A stretch of 64,000 nucleotides of DNA from Comamonadaceae bacterium PBBC1. GTDB lineage: Bacteria > Pseudomonadota > Gammaproteobacteria > Burkholderiales > Burkholderiaceae_C. The translations under genes and the position numbers were made by a program. Positions 27,317-35,711 of this stretch are shown in pieces. The stretch spans positions 318,090 through 382,089 of the forward strand of contig NKIP01000001.1 of the NCBI GenBank assembly GCA_002256145.1. The letters run 5' to 3'. The notes under the pieces are model-generated. The model made no database searches, was not told where the DNA came from, and worked only from the letters and a program-made list of their open reading frames with translations. Within the stretch, counting starts at the first letter, position 1, and each line of letters opens with the position of its first letter.

Positions 27317-29454
27317 CAGCGTGCTCCCCAGCGTTGGCCATATTGAGAAAAATTCGGATCGGCGTTGTCGAGCTTGTAGCGGCCAATGCGGTTGTTGGAG
27401 ATGCCGCCCAGGTACAGGTGGCCCTGGTGCTCGCGCATGGAGGTGATCATGGGGTGGTTCTCGCCGCCGAGGTCCCACAGCGTCTCCAGAATCTCGCCCT
27501 TCTCGGAAAACTTGAGCACGCAGCCGGTGTTGATGTTGGGAAACAGCCACTCGTCAAACGGCACGCGCTTGGCCATGCGCTGACGAAAACCCGGCATGCG
27601 CAGCGCCAGGTCGTAGGCCGGGCCGCGCATGCCCACCAGGGCCAGCCAGTAGTGGCCGTCCGAGGCCAGGTTGATGTTGTCGGGGTAGCCCGGCAGGTTG
27701 TCGACCACCATCTCGACCTGGTCCTTTTTGGGGCCGTCGAACCAGAAGCGCTTGATGCAGCATCCCCAGGTTTCGGCAAACAAAATCGACTGGCCGTCGC
27801 TGGCGATGCAAATGCCGTTCGGAAAACGCAGGCCGCGCAACACGGTTTTGGTGCTGTTGTCGCGCGGGTCGTAGCAGACGATGCGGCCATTGCCGCGTGC
27901 TTCCAGGCCGTCCACGGCCCATTCGTGCATTTCGTAGCGCACGGTGGCTTCGCTGAAGAAGATGCGGCCATCGTCGGCGATGTCCAGGTCGTCGGCCAGG
28001 CGCAGTCGGCTGTCGTCGTTGATCGAACTCCAGCTGCGGTTGGTCTCGTCGGTCACGCGCTGCACCTCGCGCTCGGGCGTGATGCGGTACAGGCCCATGC
28101 CGCCCACGCAAACCACCAGATTGTCTTGTCGGTCAAAAGCCATGCCCAGCGGCTGGCCGCCGATGTGCGCAAAGACTTCCATGCGCTGGTAGTCGGGGGC
28201 AAAAAAGCGCATCACATCGCCGTGGCGTGAACCGGCGTACAGGTTGTTCTCGCGGTCCAGGATCACGTCTTCGGGTGCTTCGATGCGGCCCAGGCCAATC
28301 GTCTCGACCGCCCGCAGTTTGTTGTTCAGGGTCCACGGCCCACTGTTACTGCCGCTGTCTTTGCCCTCGCCCTCGGCCGTGCACACCGGCGCCGGTGCCA
28401 GGGCCTGATAAGCCGGGCTCACATACACCTTGCTGATGATGCGGTGGCGGTTCTTGAGCCAGCGCACATCAATGACGGCCGCCGCAATCAGGATGCCCGC
28501 CAGCACCATGCGCGTGAGCCCTCCCGAGACCGACATGGAAGTCAGGCCATTGGTGATGAGCAGCACCACCAAAGTGCCCACCAAGGCCTTGGTGACCGAG
28601 CCTCGGCCTCCGCCCAGGCTGATGCCACCCAGCACGGCAGCGGTGAGCACCAGCACCTCCATGCCCACGCCAATGTCGGCGCCCGCCGTGGCCAGGCGCG
28701 AGGCAAAAAAGCAGCCGCCCACGGCTGTCAGCATGCCGCTGGCCACATAGCTCAGGGCCACCGTGCGGCGCACGGCAATGCCGCTGTTGTAGGCCGAGCG
28801 GCGCGAGCCGCCAATGGCCATGATGTGCCAGCCCACGCGCAGGCGCGTCAGCATCACATGGCCGCCAATGGCCGCCAGCGCATAGGTCCAGGCCACCGTC
28901 GGCAGACCCAAAAACGTGCCATTGCCCAGAAAGTCCCAGACCTCGGAGTCGGGGATGCTGCCAGCAATGGCGGTGGAATACTGCAAGCTCAGGATTTCAT
29001 ACACCGAGCGAAAAATGATCAAGGTGATCAGCGTGGTCAAAAAAGCCCGCAGACGCAAATAACCGATCAACAGGCCATTGACGGCGCCCAGCAGCGCGCC
29101 ACACACCAGAGTGCCCAGCACGGCCAGCCCCACGGGCCACTTGAGCACATGCATCAGCATCAGGGCGCAAAAATTGGTCAGCGCAAACATGGAGCCCACC
29201 GACAGGTCGATGCCGCCCACGATCATCACCAGCGCCATGCCCAGCACGATAAAACCGATTTCCCCGGCTTGCCGCAAGGTGTCGGCCAGCATGGTGGCGC
29301 TGTAGAAGTTGGGCACCAACTGGCCCGAGAAAAAAACCACCATGGCCAGCAGCAACACCGGCACGGCGGTTTCCGTCCAGCGCTTGGACAGGATCTCGCC
29401 CACCCAGTGATCGGGCCAATATTTGTAGCGCAGTCGCGTCAGGGTTTCAGTCAT
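27316..29454 (-). CDS. ABC permease (RbsC-like) fused to an SMP-30/gluconolactonase-like domain
   Basis: 712-residue fusion. Residues about 1-345 are a ribose-type permease: TM1 near 30-50, the family motif GGIDLSVGSMFAL near 80-92, and AVLGGISLGGGRGSV near 274-288. After a linker (about 345-385) comes a six-bladed propeller of the SMP-30/strictosidine-synthase type. Its metal ligands are in place: EAPEDV, FPNGICIASDG, and YPDNINLASDG. RbsC-type permeases end in the cytoplasm, so the propeller should hydrolyse the imported molecule at the exit of the channel (inference). No stop or frameshift splits it. It lies 103 bp after the binding-protein gene and overlaps the next gene by one base. Confidence 0.9.
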   Translation of the reverse strand: MTETLTRLRYKYWPDHWVGEILSKRWTETAVPVLLLAMVVFFSGQLVPNFYSATMLADTLRQAGEIGFIVLGMALVMIVGGIDLSVGSMFALTNFCALMLMHVLKWPVGLAVLGTLVCGALLGAVNGLLIGYLRLRAFLTTLITLIIFRSVYEILSLQYSTAIAGSIPDSEVWDFLGNGTFLGLPTVAWTYALAAIGGHVMLTRLRVGWHIMAIGGSRRSAYNSGIAVRRTVALSYVASGMLTAVGGCFFASRLATAGADIGVGMEVLVLTAAVLGGISLGGGRGSVTKALVGTLVVLLITNGLTSMSVSGGLTRMVLAGILIAAAVIDVRWLKNRHRIISKVYVSPAYQALAPAPVCTAEGEGKDSGSNSGPWTLNNKLRAVETIGLGRIEAPEDVILDRENNLYAGSRHGDVMRFFAPDYQRMEVFAHIGGQPLGMAFDRQDNLVVCVGGMGLYRITPEREVQRVTDETNRSWSSINDDSRLRLADDLDIADDGRIFFSEATVRYEMHEWAVDGLEARGNGRIVCYDPRDNSTKTVLRGLRFPNGICIASDGQSILFAETWGCCIKRFWFDGPKKDQVEMVVDNLPGYPDNINLASDGHYWLALVGMRGPAYDLALRMPGFRQRMAKRVPFDEWLFPNINTGCVLKFSEKGEILETLWDLGGENHPMITSMREHQGHLYLGGISNNRIGRYKLDNADPNFSQYGQRWGAR

Positions 29455-29557
29455 GTGCAGACCATGGGTTGGGAGGTGTACAAAAACAGGCGCTCAAGGC
29501 GGCAAGGCAGGCGGGCCGGGCCACCCACCTTGCCGTCATGACGCGTCCAAGACCCGC

Positions 29558-30574
29558 TTACTTGGAAGCGGCCAGCTTCCAGCAAGTGCCTTCCGCCGAG
29601 GCGTTTTGCTTGGTGATCGGGATCAGCGTGGTGTAGATGTTTTGCTTGGCTGCACCGGGCTTGACACCGCCTTGCACCAGCCACTTGATCATGGCCGCCA
29701 TGTTGCTGGCTTGGGTGGGCACGTCGTAGCTGATGTTCAGGTCAAACGCACCGGACTTGACCATGTCGCAAGCGCCTTTTTGTTCACCGCCGCCCGAGGT
29801 GGCCAGATAAACCTTGCCGGTCAGGCCCGCTTCCTTGACTGCCGCTGCGGTGCCAATGTCCATGCCGTCCCAAAAGCCGATGATGCCGCACAGGTCCGGG
29901 TTTTGTTTCAGCACCGTCTGGGTCAGCGCCTTGGCTTTGGCAGCGTCCCAGTCAGCGGCCTGGTTGGACACGACCTTGATTTCGGGGTGCTTGGCCAGCA
30001 CGTTTTCCACACCCTTGAGCGTGTAAGCGCTGGTGGCGGCCGTGGGCGCACCCTGCACGATGGCGATCTTGTTGCTCTTGCCTTTGCAGGCCTGCACCAC
30101 GGCGTCGGCATTGCGCTCGCCAATGTCCACCCAGTCAGCGCCCACAAAGGCAGTGGACGGCTGGGCCGAGCGCATGTTGATCTGCACCACGTAAATGCCT
30201 TCGTCTTCAGCCTTCTTGATCAGCTTGGCGTAGGTCTGCACATCGGGGTTGTGGATCACGATGACGGCGGGCTTTTCAGCGATCAACGCGGTGAAGGCCT
30301 GGGCGCCCGCATTGGTGTTCCAGTTGGGGTCACGCACCACCACTTTCATGCCGGCGGCTTCGAGTTCCTTTTTCAGGCCTGCGTGCCAGCCAATGGCCAG
30401 GTCAAAGCCAAAGGCCACGGGAATGAACCCCACGGTCTTGCCTGCAAGGGCTTTTTTGTAGCCGTCGCGAAAGGGCTCGTCCAGCCCCTTGCCCTGCGCC
30501 ATGGCGGATGTGGCCGCACAAAGGCCCAGCGTCACAACGGCTGCGGCGGTGCTCAGTTTTTGAAAAATCCTCAT
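29558..30574 (-). CDS. Periplasmic substrate-binding protein of a sugar-type ABC transporter
   Basis: 338-residue exported protein: signal peptide ending ATSAMA|QG, then a type I periplasmic binding fold (Peripla_BP_4/RbsB group) with GKTVGFIPVAFGFDLAIGW at the start of the mature lobe and AVIVIHNPDVQTYAKLIKKA further on. It delivers the substrate to the permeases on either side of it. Four to five cysteines in the mature part may form disulfides. The operon context (lactonase-like and CoA-ligase domains) argues that the ligand may not be a plain sugar. Confidence 0.92.
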   Translation of the reverse strand: MRIFQKLSTAAAVVTLGLCAATSAMAQGKGLDEPFRDGYKKALAGKTVGFIPVAFGFDLAIGWHAGLKKELEAAGMKVVVRDPNWNTNAGAQAFTALIAEKPAVIVIHNPDVQTYAKLIKKAEDEGIYVVQINMRSAQPSTAFVGADWVDIGERNADAVVQACKGKSNKIAIVQGAPTAATSAYTLKGVENVLAKHPEIKVVSNQAADWDAAKAKALTQTVLKQNPDLCGIIGFWDGMDIGTAAAVKEAGLTGKVYLATSGGGEQKGACDMVKSGAFDLNISYDVPTQASNMAAMIKWLVQGGVKPGAAKQNIYTTLIPITKQNASAEGTCWKLAASK

Positions 30575-30637
30575 TGCCTGTCTCCTCGTGGTTGATGAAA
30601 GTGTTGACGCCCCAACAAGCCGGGCGTCTGGCTGTGC

Positions 30638-31615
30638 TCAGATGTCCCCTTGCTGCGCGGTTTCTTCGTTGCGGGGGTTCAAAATCGAATCGATCAGGAT
30701 GGCCGCCAGCAGCACCACCCCTTTGACAATGTTCTGCACGGAATACGAGATGTCCATGATGGTCATGCCGTTGAGCAAAGTGCCAATGAGCAGCGTGCCG
30801 ATGATCACGTTGACCACCCCGCCCCGCCCGCCCGACAGGCCAATGCCGCCCAGCACCACCACCAGCACCACGTCGTAGACCATGGTCGAGTTGAAGATGC
30901 GCGTGGGCATGCTGTTGACCGAGGCTGACATGACCAGACCAGCAAACAGGCCCACCAGCGCGGCCAGCACAAACTGCAGCACCATGATGAGCCGCGTGGG
31001 CAACCCGGTGGCGCGTGCCGTCAATGGGTTGTCACCCATGGCGTAAATGAAGCTGCCCGCCCGCATGCGCCCCAGAAAAAGCGACAGCAGCGTGGCCGCC
31101 AAACCAAACATGATCACCGGCATGGGAATGCCCAGCACTGCGCCCCGGCCCACCCAGACCAGTGCATCCAGCGTTTCGGGCCACTGCACCACTTCAAGCT
31201 GGAAGATGAAGGCCTGGCCCAAGCCCGCCAGAAACAGCCCCGAGGCCAGCGTGGTGAACAGCGAGGGCACTTCGGCATAAGCGATCAGCCAACCGTTGAG
31301 CAGGCCAAAGGCCAGCGACAGACACAGCGCGATGCCGATGGCCGGGCCGATGCCGTAGCCGTTTTGCACCATCTGTAGCAAAAAGCCCGAAGGCACTGCC
31401 ATGGCCGCGATCATTGAAATGTCGATGCCCCGCCCGATGACCACCAAAGCCATGCCCAAGCCCAAAATGCCCAGAATGGCCACGTTTTGCAGCAGCGTCA
31501 GCAGGTTGTCCACCTGCGCAAAGCCCGGCAAGAAGGCCGCCAGTGCGGCGAACAAGACCACGAAGATGGCAAAAACAATGGTCTGCTGTGTGGCGCGTAA
31601 CTTGATCATGTACAT
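30638..31615 (-). CDS. ABC transporter permease (RbsC-like)
   Basis: 325-residue membrane protein with about nine helices, VVIGRGIDISMIAAMAVPSG near 62-81 and VLGGIGLSGGRGGVVN near 261-276 as family marks. With the fused permease at 27316 it should form the heterodimeric channel. Its start lies 5 bp after the stop of the TetR-ligase gene, so they share one transcript. It carries no propeller extension, so the lactonase-like domain would be present once per transporter. Confidence 0.94.
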   Translation of the reverse strand: MYMIKLRATQQTIVFAIFVVLFAALAAFLPGFAQVDNLLTLLQNVAILGILGLGMALVVIGRGIDISMIAAMAVPSGFLLQMVQNGYGIGPAIGIALCLSLAFGLLNGWLIAYAEVPSLFTTLASGLFLAGLGQAFIFQLEVVQWPETLDALVWVGRGAVLGIPMPVIMFGLAATLLSLFLGRMRAGSFIYAMGDNPLTARATGLPTRLIMVLQFVLAALVGLFAGLVMSASVNSMPTRIFNSTMVYDVVLVVVLGGIGLSGGRGGVVNVIIGTLLIGTLLNGMTIMDISYSVQNIVKGVVLLAAILIDSILNPRNEETAQQGDI

Positions 31616-31620
31616 CTCAC

Positions 31621-33930
31621 TCAGATAAGGGCTGCTTGCAGGGACTGACGCAGTTCGCGTTTGACGATCTTGCCGTTGAGGTTGCGCGGCAGTGGCTCGG
31701 TGCCAATCGTCCAGGTCTCGGGCACGGCGTAGTCAGCCAGCAGCCGGGCGCCATAGGCCTGCAAGGCGCTGGCCTGGGTTTGGTCATTGAGTTCACGCAC
31801 GCACACAAAGGCATGCACGCGCTCGCCCAGCACGGCGCAGGGCACGCCCACCAGCGCGGCTTCGATGACCTGCGGGTGTTCGCACAAAATGTTTTCCACC
31901 GAGGCGCAATAGACCTTGTAGCCGCCCCGGATGATCACGTCTTTCTTGCGGTCCAGGATGCGCACAAAGCCCTCGGCGTCCATGCTGCCGATGTCGCCCG
32001 AATGCCAGAAGCCGCCGGTGAATTCACTGGCCGTGGCCTGCGGGTTTTGCCAGTAGCCGCTGACCACCATGGGGCCTGCGATCCAGATTTCGCCCACGCC
32101 GCCACGCGGCAACTCGTTGCCCTGCTCGTCCACCACACAAATCTCGCCGCAGGGCACGACCTGGCCCACGCTGTCGCGGTGCGCGGCGGTCTGCCCCGCA
32201 GGCATGATGGTCGCGGGCGAACAGGTCTCGGTCGCGCCATAGGCGTTCATCAGCACCAGGCCCGGTAGCTTGTCGGCCAGGCCATCGATGGTGGCCGTGG
32301 GCATGGACGCCCCGCCATAAGCCCCGATGCGCCAGTGGCTCAGGTCCTGGCTGGGCAGCTCGGGCAAGAGCAGGCACAGGTTGTACATGGCCGGCACCAT
32401 GATGGTGTGGGTGATTTTTTCGGCCGCCGCCAGCCTTATGAAATCGGCCGCCTTGAACTGCGGCATCACCACCATGCAGCCGCCGCAGTACAACATGGCG
32501 TACAGCTGCGCCACCAGCCCGGTCACATGGCTCAGCGGCACGGCCACCGCTGTGCGGTCTTGCGGGCTCAGGCCCATCAGCTGCGCATAGTGCATGACCG
32601 AATGCACGATGTTCAGGTGGCTGAGCATGGCGCCCTTGGGGCGGCCCGTGGTGCCCGAGGTGTAGAGCAGCACCGCCAGATCGTCTTCGGCCCCGCTGTA
32701 AGCCGTACTCAGGGGCGGCGCCATCATCAGCGCCCCAAAGCTTTCAAAGCCTTCGCGAGCAGCGCTGCCCGTCACGATGCGGCACGTCAGATGCGGCAAG
32801 TTGTCCGCAACGGGCTGCAAATCGGCCAGCTCGGCGCTGCAAATCAGGGCTTTGGCTTGGGCGTTGTTCAGGGCAAATTCCAGCTCCACGCCACGGGCGC
32901 GAGAACTCACGGGCACCAGCACCGCGCCCATCCAAGCGCAGGCCAGGGTGGCGATCACAAACTCGCTGCCATTGCCCAGGTGCAGGGCCACCCGGTCACC
33001 GGCCACGATGCCGCGCTGGGCCAGGCCGCCTGCGCATTTGCAGGCAGCGTGGTGCAGCTCATGCCAGCTCAGCCGCAAATCGCCACACACCATGGCCGCG
33101 CCTTGCGGAAACTGTCGTGCTGCGGTGCCCAACATCTGCGCCAGCGTGGCGGGGCGCTCGGCATAGCAACGCACGATGCGGTGGTCGAAATGGCTTTCAC
33201 GGCGGATGGCGGGGTTCAAGGCATCTCCTGCGGGGTGTGGGGACGGGGTGTCATGCGGTGCGCTCAGCACCCCGCGCATGAGCATCTCGATGCAATGGCT
33301 GACGGCCTCTTGCAGGCTTTGGTCGGAATGCGCCTCGGGCCGGTACCAGCGCCCGATGCCGCTGATGGCCCCGACGACCGAGAAAGCGCCCACGCCCGGG
33401 TCGCCCGCCACGATCCAGCCTTCGGCCATGCCTTGCGCAATCAGGGCCCGAAAATCGGCGTCCACCTGGGCCTTAAGCTTGCGCAACTCATGGCGACGTG
33501 CTTCGGACAGCGGGTCCTCGCCCACACGGCTGACACACAGGCCAAAGTCACCGGTGACCACGCTGGCATACAGCTGCATGGCCGCACGCAAGCGTTCGCG
33601 CCCCAGCAGCCCTTGGGCCTCCAGCGCCTGCAAGCCGCTGCGAAACAGGGCCAGTTCGCGCTCGACGCACTCGAACAGGATCTGCTCCTTGTTGTCGATG
33701 TAGTAGTACAGCGTGGGCTTGGTCACGCCCAGGCTTTGTGCAATGTCGTCGAGCGAGGTGCCCTGAAAACCCTTGCGGGTGAACAGGCGCGCCGCCGACA
33801 AAAGCACAGCCTCCTTCTTGGTCTGGTGCTGTTGATCACGTTCCAAGCGTGCCGACCACGGTGAATCCACCGATTGGGTAGCTTTTCTACCGGAGGCCTT
33901 TGCAGCAGGAATTGTGGGCATGGCGACCAT
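31621..33930 (-). CDS. TetR-type regulator fused to an acyl-CoA ligase (AMP-binding)
   Basis: 769-residue single reading frame. Residues about 38-84 are a TetR helix-turn-helix (KKEAVLLSAARLFTRKG, DDIAQSLGVTKPTLYYYI) and about 85-222 a TetR C-terminal ligand domain. After a Pro/His-rich linker (223-260) comes a full ANL ligase: LLYTSGTTGRPKGAML at 421-436, NAYGATETCSP near 562-572, HSGDIGSMD, the hinge LDRKKDVIIRGGYKV and the catalytic lysine in PRNLNGKIVKRELR. I start at the ATG at 33930 (AGAGA upstream; normal TetR tail). The ligase could bind or make the very acyl-CoA that the TetR half senses (inference). It is the first gene of the operon; a palindrome lies 22 bp upstream. Confidence 0.88.
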   Translation of the reverse strand: MVAMPTIPAAKASGRKATQSVDSPWSARLERDQQHQTKKEAVLLSAARLFTRKGFQGTSLDDIAQSLGVTKPTLYYYIDNKEQILFECVERELALFRSGLQALEAQGLLGRERLRAAMQLYASVVTGDFGLCVSRVGEDPLSEARRHELRKLKAQVDADFRALIAQGMAEGWIVAGDPGVGAFSVVGAISGIGRWYRPEAHSDQSLQEAVSHCIEMLMRGVLSAPHDTPSPHPAGDALNPAIRRESHFDHRIVRCYAERPATLAQMLGTAARQFPQGAAMVCGDLRLSWHELHHAACKCAGGLAQRGIVAGDRVALHLGNGSEFVIATLACAWMGAVLVPVSSRARGVELEFALNNAQAKALICSAELADLQPVADNLPHLTCRIVTGSAAREGFESFGALMMAPPLSTAYSGAEDDLAVLLYTSGTTGRPKGAMLSHLNIVHSVMHYAQLMGLSPQDRTAVAVPLSHVTGLVAQLYAMLYCGGCMVVMPQFKAADFIRLAAAEKITHTIMVPAMYNLCLLLPELPSQDLSHWRIGAYGGASMPTATIDGLADKLPGLVLMNAYGATETCSPATIMPAGQTAAHRDSVGQVVPCGEICVVDEQGNELPRGGVGEIWIAGPMVVSGYWQNPQATASEFTGGFWHSGDIGSMDAEGFVRILDRKKDVIIRGGYKVYCASVENILCEHPQVIEAALVGVPCAVLGERVHAFVCVRELNDQTQASALQAYGARLLADYAVPETWTIGTEPLPRNLNGKIVKRELRQSLQAALI

Positions 33931-34295
33931 CAAATCTCTTTCGAAACCAACAGTTACCAACCAGTAACTAGTCTGACTTGAATTCAATGTAGAGCAAGAA
34001 TCAAGGCCAAAGGCTAGGACATTCCCTGAGTTGCACTGCAACATTTGTCAATTGCGCGACAGCGCTCAGGGTTTTGATGAGCCGTTGATTTCGGATCAAT
34101 TAAGAGGTGACCTTGATGGCTTTCGCGCAGATCAATGCATGGGGTGTCATGAGCCCTGCGTGACAGAGAGTCACCCGTCTGACAGGCGCAATCCGCTCAA
34201 AGCTTTCACACTGCGACCCATTCATTTGCATTTTGCCGCTGGCAAAGTTGCACCCATACACCGCACACAACAACGCAGCCCCTGGAAATAGTCCC
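33931..34295. other. 365-bp divergent control region
   Basis: Non-coding gap between the TetR-ligase operon (minus) and the acyl-CoA dehydrogenase gene (plus). Apart from the palindrome at 33952-33969 I see an AT-richer stretch at 33960-34130 that could contain both promoters, and no convincing gene or RNA. A 70-codon reading on the minus strand and one on the plus strand have no family features. Confidence 0.6.
33952..33969. promoter_or_regulatory. Candidate TetR operator
   Basis: Perfect inverted repeat AGTTAC-CAACCA-GTAACT, 22 bp before the TetR-ligase start. Length and spacing (two 6-bp arms, 6-bp spacer) are typical of TetR-family operators, and the position would block the operon promoter, giving autoregulation. 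CTAGTCTGACTTGAATT just outside may hold promoter elements. Confidence 0.55.
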
Positions 34296-35474
34296 ATGAA
34301 CTTTGACATCCCACCGGACATTGCAGCCCTGCGCGATCGCACACGGCAGTTCATTGCCGAACAGGTGATCCCCTTAGAAGCTGACCCTCGCCACGGACCA
34401 CACGGCCCGTCTGAAGACTTGCGCCAGGAACTGATTGGCCGCGCACGCGCTGCGGGCTTGCTCACGCCACATGCCTCGGTTGACATGGGCGGGCTGGGCC
34501 TGAGCCACATCGCCAAAGCGGTGGTGTTTGAAGAAGCCGGTTACTCCAACCTGGGGCCCACCGCGCTCAACATCCACGCGCCCGACGAAGGCAACATCCA
34601 CCTCATGGAAGAAGTGGCCACCCCCGAGCAAAAAGAGCGTTGGCTGCGCCCACAGGTGGCGGGCCACACACGCTCGTGCTTTGCCATGACCGAGCCCGAC
34701 CCCGGCGCTGGAGCCGACCCCTCCATGCTCAAAACGACCGCCGTGCGCGACGGTGACGACTACCTGATCAATGGCGTCAAGTGGTTCATCACTGGCGCTG
34801 AGGGCGCCCATTACGCCATCATCATGGCCCGCATGGAAGATGGCACCGCCACCATGTTCTTGACCGACATGGACCAGCCCGGCATACACCTTGAACGCAG
34901 CATGGACGCCATGGACAACTGCTTTACCGGCGGCCACGGCGTGCTGCGCTTTGACAACTTGCGCGTGCCCGCCACCGATGTGCTGGGCGAAGTGGGGCAA
35001 GGCTTTCGCTATGCCCAAGTGCGGCTGGCACCGGCCCGCCTGACGCACTGCATGCGCTGGCTGGGCCAGGCACGGCGGGCACACGACATCGCGCTCGACT
35101 ACGCCAGCCGTCGCCACGCCTTTGGCAAACCTCTGGCTGAACACGAAGGCGTGGGCTTCATGCTGGCCGACAACGACATCGACCTGCAAACCGCCCGCCT
35201 GCACATCTGGCACACCGCCTGGCTGCTCGACCAAGGCCAAAAAGGCGGCTACGAATCAAGCCGCGCCAAAGTGGCTTGCTCAGAAGCCGAATGGCGCGTG
35301 GTGGACCGCTGCGTACAAATTTTGGGCGGCCAGGGCATGACCGCCGAAACCCCGGTGATGCGCATTTTCATGGACATGCGCGCCTTTCGGGTTTATGACG
35401 GCCCCAGCGAAGTGCACCGCTGGAGCATGGCTCGCAAGCTGGTTTACAAAGCGCAGCAAGCGACCCAAGGGTGA
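34296..35474 (+). CDS. Acyl-CoA dehydrogenase family protein
   Basis: 392-residue flavoenzyme of the acyl-CoA dehydrogenase superfamily, closest by eye to the ACAD10/11-like group. FAD/substrate motifs: CFAMTEPDPGAGADPSML near 128-145, VKWFITGAEGAHYAIIMAR, ASRRHAFGKPLAEHEGV, ILGGQGMTAETPVMRIFMDMR and the C-terminal RVYDGPSEVHRWSMARKL. The start at 34296 gives the usual family N-terminus. It faces away from the TetR-ligase operon across a region with a candidate TetR operator, so it may be co-regulated and oxidise the acyl-CoA that the ligase makes. Confidence 0.9.
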   Translation: MNFDIPPDIAALRDRTRQFIAEQVIPLEADPRHGPHGPSEDLRQELIGRARAAGLLTPHASVDMGGLGLSHIAKAVVFEEAGYSNLGPTALNIHAPDEGNIHLMEEVATPEQKERWLRPQVAGHTRSCFAMTEPDPGAGADPSMLKTTAVRDGDDYLINGVKWFITGAEGAHYAIIMARMEDGTATMFLTDMDQPGIHLERSMDAMDNCFTGGHGVLRFDNLRVPATDVLGEVGQGFRYAQVRLAPARLTHCMRWLGQARRAHDIALDYASRRHAFGKPLAEHEGVGFMLADNDIDLQTARLHIWHTAWLLDQGQKGGYESSRAKVACSEAEWRVVDRCVQILGGQGMTAETPVMRIFMDMRAFRVYDGPSEVHRWSMARKLVYKAQQATQG

Positions 35475-35551
35475 AGGCTGAACTGTTGATCCGGCTCTGT
35501 GAAGTTTGAAGTGCAAAGCTAGTCTTGGCCCAACGATCAGCCATGCTGGCA

Positions 35552-35626
35552 GTGTGGAAGCCCCGCCCTCGGGGCGATGGGTGGTGGTCTGCGAGATGCC
35601 ATCGCGACGAGGGCGCCGCTCCCACA
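35552..35626. repeat. Inverted pair of REP-like hairpins
   Basis: Copy 1 (35552-35580, plus) and copy 2 (35599-35626, minus) share TGTGG-A/G-AGC..CGCCCTCG..GCGATGG. In each, a stem encloses the same GCCCTC loop; the variable stem bases change in a mostly compensatory way (CCCC/GGGG against GCGGC/GTCGC). This is a REP doublet, different in sequence from the pair at 11153-11264. It fills the middle of the 237-bp gap after the acyl-CoA dehydrogenase gene; the rest of the gap shows nothing. Confidence 0.7.
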
Positions 35627-35711
35627 AAAAAACGTTCATGCAAACACCATCGGGCCTGATCCATCACCATCAACGCGTTAGAGATGACAAACCAACAAAG
35701 CAATCTTGATC

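Noticed and set aside
27317..27550. N-terminal extension of the stand-alone SMP-30 protein
   Set aside because: It overlaps the end of the fused permease gene in another frame; the TGATG coupling at 27316 gives a natural start.
32335..33864. A 509-codon plus-strand frame opposite the TetR-ligase fusion
   Set aside because: No family features, and the minus strand has a full TetR plus ligase reading. The long antisense frame is due to GC-rich codon use.
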